Assembly: GCF_031454135.1 (NCBI RefSeq)
Contig: NZ_JAVDQF010000001.1
Location: forward strand, 1,860,001-1,924,000
Length of the DNA: 64,000 nucleotides
Source of the DNA: Arthrobacter russicus
GTDB taxonomy: Bacteria > Actinomycetota > Actinomycetes > Actinomycetales > Micrococcaceae
Direction of reading: 5' to 3'
Positions 41,701-49,625 of this stretch are shown here, in pieces. Positions within the stretch are counted from its first letter, which is position 1, and every line of letters starts with the position of its first letter. A model generated the notes under the pieces. The model worked only from the letters and a program-made list of their open reading frames with translations. It made no database searches and was not told the DNA's origin. The translations under genes and the position numbers were made by a program.

Positions 41701-44700
41701 AGAATCCTGCGACTCCGGTTCTACCGGGCGTGCCAGGCTTCGGCGGCGATCCGCTCAAGATCGCTACTCCGGACCCGATCGGCAGCATCTTGCCGATCAA
41801 GGGCGGTTCTTTGGATTCGGTGATCCGGTCCATGCTCCCCGAAATTCCGGCTGTCCCGGCAATCAACGGCTCCGGCCCGGTTCCTTCGACCGACGGCACT
41901 CCCGTCGTTCCAGGAGCTCCGGTGGTTCCTGCTGATCCTCGGGCAATCGATCTGGGCAAGGTTGTCAACGGTCTGCTCTTGGGCACACCGGGCGTGGTCG
42001 GCCAGATCACTCGTCCGATCCTGCCGAGCATCCCACCGGTACCGGCAGTTCCGACTGCCCCCACCGGCACTGCTCCTTCGGTTCCCACCGTTCCGGCTGC
42101 GCCGGGGCTCGGGGTCGTCGGGCAGCTTCTGGGCGGCCTTCTCGGCCAGCGCCCGGTTCCGGCACTGCCGGTCGGCGGTTCACCGGTTGGCGTCGGCTTG
42201 CCGACTCTGCCCGGCGTTCCGGTTCTTTTGCCGGTCGGCCCGGTCGGACCGTTGGTAAGCAACATCGGACAGACCCTTCCGGGTTTGGACGACGTCGCCA
42301 ACTTGATTCCCAGCCTCGGTAATGTCGGGGGCCTGGGGAACTTGGGAGGCACCATCAAGGGCCTCATCCCGACGCTGCCGAGTGTTTGCAGCTTGACCTG
42401 CAACGGCGGTCTGGGAGACCTGGGCAAGGTCATCGGCGGTCTGCTGCCGAACATCCCCGGCACGCCTGGCACCCCCGGCACCGGACTCCCGGGTCTGCCC
42501 GACCTGGGTGGTCTGATCAAGAACCTGCCCATCGTGGGCGGTCTCCTCGGTGGCGGAACCCCCGGCACCGGACTCCCGGGTCTTCCCGACCTGGGTGGTC
42601 TGATCAAGAACCTGCCCATCGTGGGCGGACTCCTCGGTGGCGGAACCGGAACCCCGGGTCTGCCCGGCCTGCCGGGTCTGCCTGACCTGGGTGGTTTGAT
42701 CAAGAACCTGCCGATCGTGGGCGGACTCCTCGGTGGCGGAACCCCCGGCACCGGAACCCCGGGTCTGCCCGGCCTGCCGGGTCTGCCTGACCTGGGTGGT
42801 TTGATCAAGAACCTGCCCATCGTGGGCGGACTCCTCGGTGGCGGAACCGGAACCCCGGGTCTGCCCGGCCTCCCGGGTCTGCCTGACCTGGGCGGTTTGA
42901 TCAAGAACCTGCCCATCGTGGGCGGACTCCTCGGTGGCGGAACCGGAACCCCGGGTCTGCCCGGCCTCCCGGGTCTGCCTGACCTGGGCGGTTTGATCAA
43001 GAACCTGCCCATCGTGGGCGGCTTGCTCGGTGGCGGAACCGGAACCCCGGGTCTGCCCGGTCTCCCGGGTCTGCCTGACCTGGGTGGTTTGATCAAGAAC
43101 CTGCCCATCGTGGGCGGCTTGCTCGGTGGCGGCACCGGAACCCCGGGTCTGCCCGGTCTCCCGGGTCTGCCTGACCTGGGTGGTTTGATCAAGAACCTGC
43201 CCATCGTGGGCGGACTCCTCGGTGGCGGAACCCCCGGCACCGGACTCCCGGGTCTGCCTGACCTGGGTGGTTTGATCAAGAACCTGCCCATCGTGGGCGG
43301 CCTCCTCGGTGGCGGCACTCCCGGCACCGGACTCCCGGGTCTGCCTGACCTGGGTGGTCTGATCAAGAACCTCCCGATCGTGGGCGGACTCCTCGGTGGC
43401 GGAACCCCCGGCACCGGAACCCCGGGTCTGCCCGGCCTGCCGGGTCTGCCTGACCTGGGTGGTTTGATCAAGAACCTCCCGATCGTGGGCGGACTCCTCG
43501 GCGGCGGAACCGGAACCCCGGGTCTGCCCGGCCTGCCGGGTCTGCCTGACCTGGGTGGTTTGATCAAGAACCTGCCCATCGTGGGCGGACTCCTCGGTGG
43601 CGGAACCGGAACCCCGGGTCTGCCCGGACTCCCGGGTCTGCCTGACCTGGGTGGTTTGATCAAGAACCTGCCCATCGTGGGCGGACTCCTCGGCGGCGGA
43701 ACCGGAACCCCGGGTCTGCCCGGACTCCCGGGTCTGCCTGACCTGGGCGGTTTGATCAAGAACCTGCCCATCGTGGGCGGACTCCTCGGTGGCGGAACCG
43801 GAACCCCGGGTCTGCCCGGCCTCCCGGGTCTGCCTGACCTGGGCGGTTTGATCAAGAACCTGCCCATCGTGGGCGGACTCCTCGGCGGCGGAACCGGAAC
43901 CCCGGGTCTGCCCGGCCTCCCGGGTCTTCCCGACCTGGGCGGTTTGATCAAGAACCTGCCCATCGTGGGCGGACTCCTCGGTGGCGGTACTCCCGGCACC
44001 GGACTCCCGGGTCTGCCCGGCCTCCCGGGTCTGCCTGACCTGGGTGGTTTGATCAAGAACCTCCCGATCGTGGGCGGACTCCTCGGTGGCGGAACCCCCG
44101 GCACCGGAACCCCGGGTCTGCCCGGCCTGGGCGGTTTGATCAAGAACCTGCCCATCGTGGGCGGCTTGCTCGGCAACGGCACCACCGTTCCGGGCTTGCC
44201 CGGCCTCGGCGGACTGCTCGGTGGTCTGCCGATCATCGGCGGGCTCTTCGGCACCGGAACCCCCGGCACCACCGTTCCGGGCCTGCCCGGTCTGGGTGGC
44301 TTCCTTACCGGCTTGCCGATCATCGGTGGGCTCTTCGGCACCGGAACCCCCGGCACCACCGTTCCGGGCTTGCCCGGCCTCGGCGGACTGCTTGGTGGTC
44401 TGCCGATCATCGGCGGGCTCTTCGGTTCTGGGACCCCCGGCACCACCGTTCCCGGTTTGGCCGGCCTCGGCGGGCTGCTCGGCGGTCTTCTCGGTGGAGT
44501 GTTGCCGGGAAAACCTGCAGGACCTCTTGATCCAGGCAAAACTGTCGGCGGCCTGCCCGTCGTCGGCGACTTGCTGAAGACCATTGGGTCCTTGCCCGTA
44601 GTTGGAAACATTGCGCAAGGCCTGCCGCTCGTCGGCGAGGCGTTCAAAGGCGGCACCGGTGTTCCAGGACTTCCTGGGACACCGGCGCTGCCGGTCCTCG

Positions 44701-45248
44701 GCGACCTGGGGAAAGCGATCAAAGGACTGCCCGTCCTCGGATCGCTTCCTGCAGCGCTGAGCAGCCTGCCCCTGGTAGGCACGGTGCTGGATTCCCTGTT
44801 GGGCCGCGGCTCGCAGAATCCGGGCACCGATCCTGGTACCAACCCCGGCACCGATCCTGGCAAACAGCCGGGACAACAGCCGGGTCAGAACCCTGGTGGC
44901 AATCCAGGTACCAACCCGGGCCAGCTCCCGGGCAATGGGAATGGTAACAACCCGATCCCCGGGGTCGGCGTTGGGACCACCGGCAATACCCGGCCGAACG
45001 GCTGGGCTACCGGAGTGAACGGTTCGGGGGAGCCGTTAGTCCTGGTCAGCTCGGTCGCAACGCGCTACAACACATTCGGCGGAATCAGCCAATACGGTTC
45101 ACAGGCAAAGGTGAATCCATTGGCCTCCACCGGTGTTGCGGATGCGCCTTTGGCCGGGGTCGGAATCGGCGTGCTGGCACTCGGAATGCTGCTCCTGGCA
45201 CTTTCGGGGGCCCGCAAGCCAAAGAATGCGGTAAGGGTGCAGGCCTGA
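38772..45248 (+). CDS. Giant LAXTG-anchored surface protein with chaplin-like and LPG-rich repeats
   Basis: A 2158-residue exported protein; AGGAG precedes ATG. After the signal peptide (to about residue 29) come about 15 chaplin-like units (residues about 55-950). The first three read INIPINLSGNAISVIGNS, INLPINLSGHAISLLG and ITLSGNALSVIGDS, the chaplin strand pattern without its Cys. Later units add GDTVGQATAGGVGAYNGN and NANAKAPVTVSGNA. A Pro-rich part follows, then 18 copies of a unit of about 32 residues around GLIKNLPIVGGLLGGG (about 1235-1800) and four looser GLPIIGGLFG copies. The C-terminus has LASTG (2117-2121), a membrane helix and a basic tail: a class E sortase signal. It is probably an amyloid-like, hydrophobic wall layer. 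Confidence 0.85.
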   Translation: MRPCLRRTLWGSLFAGGIIVLGAAAANAAEQPPTDGANNLASATSAAPATPAPASGLKINIPINLSGNAISVIGNSKANGPTAPSAPANDGSINLPINLSGHAISLLGTGTQAKPGTPPAANATPQVGTTVLGTSTLGGLLPGLEQIVSINIPITLSGNALSVIGDSDATSAAPAAGPAPSSPTTGSKVDGDTIGQATSGGLGVFNGWQAVANANAPVTVSGNAVSLIGNSKSSGSQVGATGAPGTGGGALTGGDTVGQVTSGGVGAFNGNQAHAGAKAPITVSGNAVSLIGDSESTDSKVSGGAGSSLVAGSKVGQATSGGIGAFNGNTANADAAAPITVSGNAISAIGNSKTKNSQVGGGPANGNGSLTGGDTVGQATAGGVGAYNGNVANANAKAPVTVSGNGVSLLGNSSSENSKVGVPNPAATGNGALAGGDVVHQATGGGIGAFNGNQAQANADAPITVSGNAIGLTGNAASKNSTVGGAQTTPGTGNGSLAGGNSNDMVTAGGIGRFVGNQADANAKAPLTISGNAIGACDAESNDSTVGGGNPGIGALTGGDRVGQATAGGIGEYNGNQSVANAKAPITISGNAISGLSTARSNHSVVGGNGIGNGTVGNGSLAGGNSTGQATQGGIGEYNGNTADANAKAPVTVSGNAISVLNQAQTDNSLVGGSNNSSSNGALAGGDSVGQATAGGIGAYNGNTATANAKAPVVVSGNSISGFGKAHSADSVVGGAGANAAGNNGSLTGGDTVKQATAGGVGAWNGNQAVADAKAPLVISGNSISGLNDSESKGSVVGGANGGNTGSLVGSDSTSQASGGGVGAFNGNQAVANAKAPIIISGNAISAVRAAQSTNSVVGTSAVNGSLAGGDTTGQTTAGGVGAWNGNQAVANAKAPIVVANNAVSGLGEATSKDSSVGANTGLATSNNVQQASTGGVGAFAGNNAAASVKVVPVWCDNPLNPIAGSIAGACKVGSAQNPATPVLPGVPGFGGDPLKIATPDPIGSILPIKGGSLDSVIRSMLPEIPAVPAINGSGPVPSTDGTPVVPGAPVVPADPRAIDLGKVVNGLLLGTPGVVGQITRPILPSIPPVPAVPTAPTGTAPSVPTVPAAPGLGVVGQLLGGLLGQRPVPALPVGGSPVGVGLPTLPGVPVLLPVGPVGPLVSNIGQTLPGLDDVANLIPSLGNVGGLGNLGGTIKGLIPTLPSVCSLTCNGGLGDLGKVIGGLLPNIPGTPGTPGTGLPGLPDLGGLIKNLPIVGGLLGGGTPGTGLPGLPDLGGLIKNLPIVGGLLGGGTGTPGLPGLPGLPDLGGLIKNLPIVGGLLGGGTPGTGTPGLPGLPGLPDLGGLIKNLPIVGGLLGGGTGTPGLPGLPGLPDLGGLIKNLPIVGGLLGGGTGTPGLPGLPGLPDLGGLIKNLPIVGGLLGGGTGTPGLPGLPGLPDLGGLIKNLPIVGGLLGGGTGTPGLPGLPGLPDLGGLIKNLPIVGGLLGGGTPGTGLPGLPDLGGLIKNLPIVGGLLGGGTPGTGLPGLPDLGGLIKNLPIVGGLLGGGTPGTGTPGLPGLPGLPDLGGLIKNLPIVGGLLGGGTGTPGLPGLPGLPDLGGLIKNLPIVGGLLGGGTGTPGLPGLPGLPDLGGLIKNLPIVGGLLGGGTGTPGLPGLPGLPDLGGLIKNLPIVGGLLGGGTGTPGLPGLPGLPDLGGLIKNLPIVGGLLGGGTGTPGLPGLPGLPDLGGLIKNLPIVGGLLGGGTPGTGLPGLPGLPGLPDLGGLIKNLPIVGGLLGGGTPGTGTPGLPGLGGLIKNLPIVGGLLGNGTTVPGLPGLGGLLGGLPIIGGLFGTGTPGTTVPGLPGLGGFLTGLPIIGGLFGTGTPGTTVPGLPGLGGLLGGLPIIGGLFGSGTPGTTVPGLAGLGGLLGGLLGGVLPGKPAGPLDPGKTVGGLPVVGDLLKTIGSLPVVGNIAQGLPLVGEAFKGGTGVPGLPGTPALPVLGDLGKAIKGLPVLGSLPAALSSLPLVGTVLDSLLGRGSQNPGTDPGTNPGTDPGKQPGQQPGQNPGGNPGTNPGQLPGNGNGNNPIPGVGVGTTGNTRPNGWATGVNGSGEPLVLVSSVATRYNTFGGISQYGSQAKVNPLASTGVADAPLAGVGIGVLALGMLLLALSGARKPKNAVRVQA
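42478..44172 (+). repeat. Tandem DNA repeat inside the giant surface protein gene
   Basis: Eighteen units of about 84-108 bases share the core GGTTTGATCAAGAACCTGCC and GGGCGGACTCCTCGG with few base changes. Length differs by whole TPGTG or PGLPGL insertions, always keeping the frame. Near-identity at DNA level suggests recent expansion or continuing recombination, so copy number may differ between strains and be misassembled. Confidence 0.9.
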
Positions 45249-45261
45249 ATCGCAGGTAGGA

Positions 45262-45302
45262 AGGCGGGGCTGCTTCTCACTGGGCAGCCCCGCCTTTCGT
45301 TT
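45262..45302 (+). terminator. Intrinsic terminator of the giant surface protein gene
   Basis: Perfect 12-bp arms AGGCGGGGCTGC / GCAGCCCCGCCT with a 10-base loop, followed by TTCGTTT. It starts 14 bp after the stop codon. Confidence 0.9.
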
Positions 45303-45305
45303 GCG

Positions 45306-46055
45306 CTATTTGGCCGACCAGCCGCCGTCGACCGGGTAGCTGGCTCCGGTGACCATCCCCGCATGGGGACCCGCCAACCAACCGACCAGGGAAGCCACCT
45401 CTTCCGGTTCAACCAACCGCTTGATCGCGCTCTCGGTCAACATCACTTTGGCCAGCACTTCGGACTCCGGGATCCCGTGCGCTTTCGCCTGGTCGGCAAT
45501 CTGCGCCTCGACCAACGGCGTCCGGACATAACCGGGGTTGACGCAGTTGCTGGTCACCCCGTGTTCTCCGCCCTCCAAAGCCGTGACTTTGGACAGCCCC
45601 TCGAGCGCGTGTTTGGCGGTGACGTAAGCACTCTTGAACGCAGAGGCGCGCAGGCCGTGCACCGAGGACATGTTGATGATCCGGCCCCAGTTCCGTTGGT
45701 ACATCCCGGGCAACACCGCTCTGATCAAAAGGAACGGCGCCTCGACCATAATCCTCTGGATCTTCCGGAACATCGCCGGTTCGTAGTCGATGATCGGCGC
45801 CACCCGTTGGATCCCGGCGTTATTGACCAGGATGTCGAAATCCAAGCGGAGCGACTCGAACTGGGCGGTCTCCGACAAGTCCACCCGCCAAACTTTCCCC
45901 TCGACTTCTTCAGCCAGTCCGGTGGCTTCGGCGAGGTCGGCGATGGTCACCGTCGCGCCCAGCCGGGCCAATTCGCGTACGACGGCGGCCCCGATCCCGC
46001 TCGCTCCGCCCGTCACCAATGCTTTGCGTCCAGAAAGCGGTAGTGCGGTGTCCAT
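45306..46055 (-). CDS. Short-chain dehydrogenase, 3-hydroxybutyrate dehydrogenase type
   Basis: NAD-dependent SDR of 249 residues, probably oxidising 3-hydroxybutyrate to acetoacetate. It shows TGGASGIG, NNAG, catalytic Ser in INMSSVHGLRASAFKSAY with YVTAK, and the CVNPGYVRTPLVEAQIADQA segment with LTESAIKRLVEPEEVA that is typical of BdhA. GGGAGG precedes the start. The next gene of the unit begins elsewhere on the same strand 21 bp upstream. Confidence 0.85.
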   Translation of the reverse strand: MDTALPLSGRKALVTGGASGIGAAVVRELARLGATVTIADLAEATGLAEEVEGKVWRVDLSETAQFESLRLDFDILVNNAGIQRVAPIIDYEPAMFRKIQRIMVEAPFLLIRAVLPGMYQRNWGRIINMSSVHGLRASAFKSAYVTAKHALEGLSKVTALEGGEHGVTSNCVNPGYVRTPLVEAQIADQAKAHGIPESEVLAKVMLTESAIKRLVEPEEVASLVGWLAGPHAGMVTGASYPVDGGWSAK

Positions 46056-46076
46056 GATTGCCTCCCGGGATTGCGG

Positions 46077-46883
46077 CTAGTCTTTGAAAACTTGTTGGTT
46101 TCTGGCGAATCTGCGGACTTGCTCGTCATCCCACAGCGTGGCCGGCATCGCCCCGGCCAGGAGTTTCCGCGGCAGTCCACCCCCGGTCGCCAACGGGGCA
46201 TCCGAGCCGGCAAGCACCAGATTGCCGAATCGCCGACCCTTGAGCATCGGCGGGTCGGCGACGATTGAGGTGTACCGGAAGGCTGCGGCAACGGTGGCAG
46301 CCTCGCGTCTGGCGTTCACCAGTGCCGGGGTATCTCCGCAGTTGAGCAAATAGATCCCATCCGGAGAAAGCACTCGCTTGGCTTCCGCGGTGAATTCCTC
46401 GGTCAGCAACGGCGACGGCGTGAATCGCCCGGAGAAAACGTCCCGGATGATGACGTCGCGGCTGTCTTCGGTCAACGACGTGGTCACCGCACGGGCCTCC
46501 CCCACCCGGATTTTCAGCAAAGGCGCCTTGGGCAAGCCGAACCACTCCCGGACGTTCACCGCGAGCTGCCCGTCGATTTCGACGACGGTGTTCCGGGAAT
46601 TCGGAAATTTCGCCACCAGATAGCGCGCCAGGGAACACGCGCCGCCACCGAGGTGCAATACCCGCAGCCGATCGTCGGCGCTCCAACGATCCTCGATCAG
46701 GGCAGCCATCCAGCGCATGTATTCGAAATCCAGTCGCAATGGATCGTTCAAATCCACATGCGATGATTGCATGCCGTTGATCCGGAGCAACCAACTGCCC
46801 GGGTTGCCCGGTTCCTCTTCCAACTCCGCCAGACCGGTGTCGATCCGGTGCTCGCCGGCCACCGGGTTCGCCGTCGTTTTCAC
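46077..46883 (-). CDS. Spermidine-synthase-like methyltransferase-fold protein
   Basis: A 268-residue protein from GTG 46883, the first plausible start after the GNAT stop (GGTGGG upstream). The Rossmann core VLHLGGGACSLARYLVAKFP, EIDGQLAVNVREWFGLP and IRDVFSGRFTP follows polyamine synthases. The DxY/TDGVQ block of true aminopropyltransferases is not obvious (the N-terminus reads LRINGMQSSHVDLNDPLRLD, which keeps only part of it). It belongs to the spermidine-synthase-like group of actinobacteria with unknown substrate. Confidence 0.75.
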   Translation of the reverse strand: MKTTANPVAGEHRIDTGLAELEEEPGNPGSWLLRINGMQSSHVDLNDPLRLDFEYMRWMAALIEDRWSADDRLRVLHLGGGACSLARYLVAKFPNSRNTVVEIDGQLAVNVREWFGLPKAPLLKIRVGEARAVTTSLTEDSRDVIIRDVFSGRFTPSPLLTEEFTAEAKRVLSPDGIYLLNCGDTPALVNARREAATVAAAFRYTSIVADPPMLKGRRFGNLVLAGSDAPLATGGGLPRKLLAGAMPATLWDDEQVRRFARNQQVFKD

Positions 46884-46896
46884 TTGCCCACCATTT

Positions 46897-47400
46897 TCAT
46901 CGCCGCACCATTTGGACTTCCGACAAGCCGTACCACTCTGCCGGCAGCTCCCTTTTCGCCTGGTTTCGCACAAAGCCCGACTTCCGGTAGAAAGCCTGCG
47001 CCTTCGGGTTGTCGTCGAGCACCCACAAATAGGCCGGACGGTCACCGATCGCCCGGCCCACCAGCTCCTGGGCCACCCCGAGACCATGCCCCCGGGCCAA
47101 CACATACAACCCGTAGAGTTCGTAGTCTTCGGGCGGCGGCCATCCGCCGTCCGCATCGTCCCGCGGCGGTCCGGCGTGCGCGAAGCCGAGCACGCCGTCG
47201 TCGTCGACGGCAATCCAATGGCTGTGTGCGTCCCGGATGATTCCGCGCTGCCGCTCGACCCGTTCCGGAATCCTAGCTTCACGAGCGGCAAAAGCTGCTT
47301 CCGGGAGGAGCCGCGCGTACGCTTCGCGGTGCGCGGCCAAATGCATGGTCACCAATGGTTCGGCGTCGTCCAAGCTGGTTTGCCGAACCAAAAAACTCAT
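46897..47400 (-). CDS. GNAT family N-acetyltransferase
   Basis: A 167-residue acetyltransferase. The acetyl-CoA site is the ARGHGLGVAQELVGRAI segment (Q/RxxGxG/A in degenerate form), after the core strand YELYGLYVL, with LWVLDDNPKAQAFYRKSGF as the closing motif B. Its start overlaps the stop of the O-methyltransferase gene (ATGA). Substrate unknown. Confidence 0.88.
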   Translation of the reverse strand: MSFLVRQTSLDDAEPLVTMHLAAHREAYARLLPEAAFAAREARIPERVERQRGIIRDAHSHWIAVDDDGVLGFAHAGPPRDDADGGWPPPEDYELYGLYVLARGHGLGVAQELVGRAIGDRPAYLWVLDDNPKAQAFYRKSGFVRNQAKRELPAEWYGLSEVQMVRR

Positions 47401-48077
47401 TGCACCACCGCAACGGCGAAGCCGTCCCAGCCTTTGGAATTGGCGGTGGCGATTGCGGTCGCATCGAAGGATTCGGACGATCCGAGGAACTCCAAGGTTT
47501 CCCGGATCGCCAAAGCATCACCGCTGGCCTCCGGTGCCAGGAAGGCGCCCTCCCAGACCACGTTGTCCACCACGACAACGGTCCCGGGGCGGCTCAGTTC
47601 CAAGGCCCGCCGCAAGTAGTTGACGTTGTTGCCTTTGTCCGCGTCGATGAAGATCAGGTCGAAGGGACCGGCCGATTCAGTCAATTCGGCCAGCTCGGCC
47701 AAGGTTTCCAACGCCGCGCCGACTCTGATCTCGACTTTGCCGCCGATTCCGGCCCGGTCGACGTTTTGCCGAGCCACGGCCGCATGCTCGGGCAGGAATT
47801 CGCAGCTGATGACGGTTCCGTCCGCCGGGATTCCGCGCGCGAGCCAAATCGTCGAGTAGCCGGCCAGCGTACCGATTTCCAGAACCCGTTTGGCCCCCGA
47901 GATCCGGGCCAGAAGCATCAGGAATTTTCCGGCGGTGGGCGCAACTTCGATCGGCGGCATCCCGGCCCGGGCAGCCGATTCAACGGCCTCGGCCAAGGCG
48001 GAATCGGCTTTGACCACGGTCTTGCTGAGGAAATTTTCCACGTCCAGCCAGGCGGGCTGGGAAATGTGATCGACCAT
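47397..48077 (-). CDS. SAM-dependent O-methyltransferase (CCoAOMT family)
   Basis: A 226-residue catechol/caffeoyl-CoA-type O-methyltransferase: GKFLMLLARISGAKRVLEIG then TLAGYSTIWLARG for SAM, EFLPEHAAVARQNVDRAG, and the metal site FDLIFIDADKGNNVNYLRRA with VVDNVVWEG. The start at 48077 is leaderless by layout: TATGCT at 48084-48089 (this strand) lies six bases before ATG. It heads a short operon with the GNAT and spermidine-synthase-like genes. Confidence 0.9.
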   Translation of the reverse strand: MVDHISQPAWLDVENFLSKTVVKADSALAEAVESAARAGMPPIEVAPTAGKFLMLLARISGAKRVLEIGTLAGYSTIWLARGIPADGTVISCEFLPEHAAVARQNVDRAGIGGKVEIRVGAALETLAELAELTESAGPFDLIFIDADKGNNVNYLRRALELSRPGTVVVVDNVVWEGAFLAPEASGDALAIRETLEFLGSSESFDATAIATANSKGWDGFAVAVVQ

Positions 48078-48184
48078 GGGTTCAGCATAATCCCGATGCC
48101 GGGCAACAGCGGCGGACTCGAGCGCCGGAACCGGCCGCAAACCGCCAAATTGGCCATCGATTCCGCCAGCTGGGCCCGCCGGAC

Positions 48185-48487
48185 TCAGCTCTCCTCGATC
48201 GCCTTTTCCAGCCGGGCCACTTTGCCGGTCAACTCACCCGTGTAGCCCGGCCGGATATCGGCTTTGAGCACCAAGGAAACCCGGGCGCCGAATGCGCCCA
48301 CCGCCTCGGTGGCGCGTTTGATCACGTCGAAGACCTCATCCCATTCGCCCTCCAAAGTGGTGAACATGGCATCGGTCTGATTCGGCAAACCGGATTCCCG
48401 AACGATTTTGACCGCAGCGGCCACCGCATCGTGCACGGAACCGTCGGCATGGGCTGAGCTCGGGGACACTGAGAAGGCAACAAGCAT
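48185..48487 (-). CDS. Thiamine-binding YkoF/MTH1187-type protein
   Basis: A 100-residue single-domain protein, MLVAFSVSPSS then GSVHDAVAAAVKIVRESGLP, TLEGEWDEVFDVIKRATEA and LVLKADIRPG, matching the thiamine-binding (DUF77) family of ferredoxin-like folds that assemble as tetramers. GTG at 48502 is an alternative start. The function in thiamine or cofactor handling is inferred from family only. It is divergent from a TetR gene. Confidence 0.85.
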   Translation of the reverse strand: MLVAFSVSPSSAHADGSVHDAVAAAVKIVRESGLPNQTDAMFTTLEGEWDEVFDVIKRATEAVGAFGARVSLVLKADIRPGYTGELTGKVARLEKAIEES

Positions 48488-48547
48488 GCTCCATGCTGAC
48501 ACGACGGCCAGGCTGACGCCACCGTCGGCCTACTCTATGCTGAGTCC

Positions 48548-49171
48548 ATGTCAGAGGCAGAAAGCATGCGTCCCCGGCGGGCCGACGCAGCCCGGAACAA
48601 CGATCGGCTGATCAATGCGGCGCGATTGTGCTTTCGGGTCGAAGGGCCGGACGTGTCATTGCAGACCATCGCCAAGCAGGCCGGCGTCGGCGTGGCGACT
48701 TTGTTCCGGAACTTCGCGGACAAGGACGAGATGATTCTGGCGGTGCTCGCCGAAGAGATCACGGTCCGGGTGGATCCACTGATGGAGCGCGCCCTGGCCG
48801 ACCCGAATCCGGTCCGGGGCATGATGTACATCATCAATGGCATGATGGGCATTGCCAGCCGTGAAGCGAACATGATTTCCGCGGTCGGGGTGCGCCGGGA
48901 GATCCTGATCGGCATCGCCACACCGATAGTCGGCACGCTCTACGAGTTGCTGAAACAGTCGCAGGCGGAAGAACTGATCCGGGCCGAGCTCGACGTCGGT
49001 GATCTCGTAGTGCTCCTGGCGATGATCCTCAGCTCCGTGGAAAGCACACCGCCGAACTCGAGGTCTTGGAAACGGTTCGCCATGCTGCTCGCCGATTCGG
49101 TGCTGGTCCCTGGCCGGCACCGCGAGCTCCCGCCGGCGAAGGCCTTCTTCTGGACGCCGGAATTCCCCTGA
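48548..49171 (+). CDS. TetR family transcriptional regulator
   Basis: A 207-residue repressor-type protein. The N-terminal HTH (about 15-62) reads LINAARLCFRVEGPDVSLQT then KQAGVGVATLFRNFADKDEM; the C-terminal ligand domain is helical and rich in Met (MMYIINGMMGI). Leaderless by layout: TATGCT at 48536-48541 lies six bases before ATG. The divergent thiamine-binding gene is a possible target; ligand unknown. Confidence 0.9.
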   Translation: MSEAESMRPRRADAARNNDRLINAARLCFRVEGPDVSLQTIAKQAGVGVATLFRNFADKDEMILAVLAEEITVRVDPLMERALADPNPVRGMMYIINGMMGIASREANMISAVGVRREILIGIATPIVGTLYELLKQSQAEELIRAELDVGDLVVLLAMILSSVESTPPNSRSWKRFAMLLADSVLVPGRHRELPPAKAFFWTPEFP

Positions 49172-49186
49172 ACCCAGGCCGTGGAA

Positions 49187-49582
49187 TCAGCCGCGGCGCG
49201 CCCGCCAGGCGAGCCAGACCAAAGGAATCTGCAAGGGCAACCGAACCACTCCGGCGAGCTTTTCGGCGTCGTTGCCCTCAGGCCCGAAGGCTTGCTTCAG
49301 GTGCGAGACGTGGCCCGCCGTGAACGCCGCAAACATCGCCGCGGTGCCGGTGGCTGCGGCTTTCCGCGTGGCTGGAATGAGCAGTCCGGCCGCAGCAACC
49401 GCCTCGATGACACCGCTCAAGGCGACCCAGTCACGGCGGCTGAGCACCGCGAAGTCGCCATTGGTATCGGTGGAAATGCTGCGCGGTACCACGCGATAGA
49501 AGAATTTCGGGTTGCGGAAGTGCTGCACCGAACTGGCAGTCAGCAACGCCGCCAAAGACCAGGCTGCCCAGGGCTTGCTCAT
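49187..49582 (-). CDS. DoxX-like small membrane protein
   Basis: A 131-residue protein with four predicted helices: WAAWSLAALLTASSVQHF, DWVALSGVIEAVAAAGLLIP, AAATGTAAMFAAFTAGHVSH and VRLPLQIPLVWLAW. The layout and sizes match DoxX family proteins, which are of varied or unknown function. GAGGAAG precedes ATG 49582. Located 43 bp from the glucoamylase gene on the same strand. Confidence 0.75.
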   Translation of the reverse strand: MSKPWAAWSLAALLTASSVQHFRNPKFFYRVVPRSISTDTNGDFAVLSRRDWVALSGVIEAVAAAGLLIPATRKAAATGTAAMFAAFTAGHVSHLKQAFGPEGNDAEKLAGVVRLPLQIPLVWLAWRARRG

Positions 49583-49625
49583 CGTGCTTCCTCTCAATCG
49601 CCGCGCTGCCGCGGTTGACGAAGTC

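Noticed and set aside
42478-44172. CRISPR-like array suggested by the regular DNA repeats.
   Set aside because: The units are contiguous, code for protein in frame, and have no unique spacers; no cas genes are near.
41432-44876. Very long open frames on the minus strand (about 900 and 1140 codons) opposite the repeat region.
   Set aside because: They mirror the repetitive plus-strand gene, which has the signal peptide, ribosome site, sorting signal and terminator. The minus products are low-complexity Pro/Arg or Gln/Thr strings with no start context.
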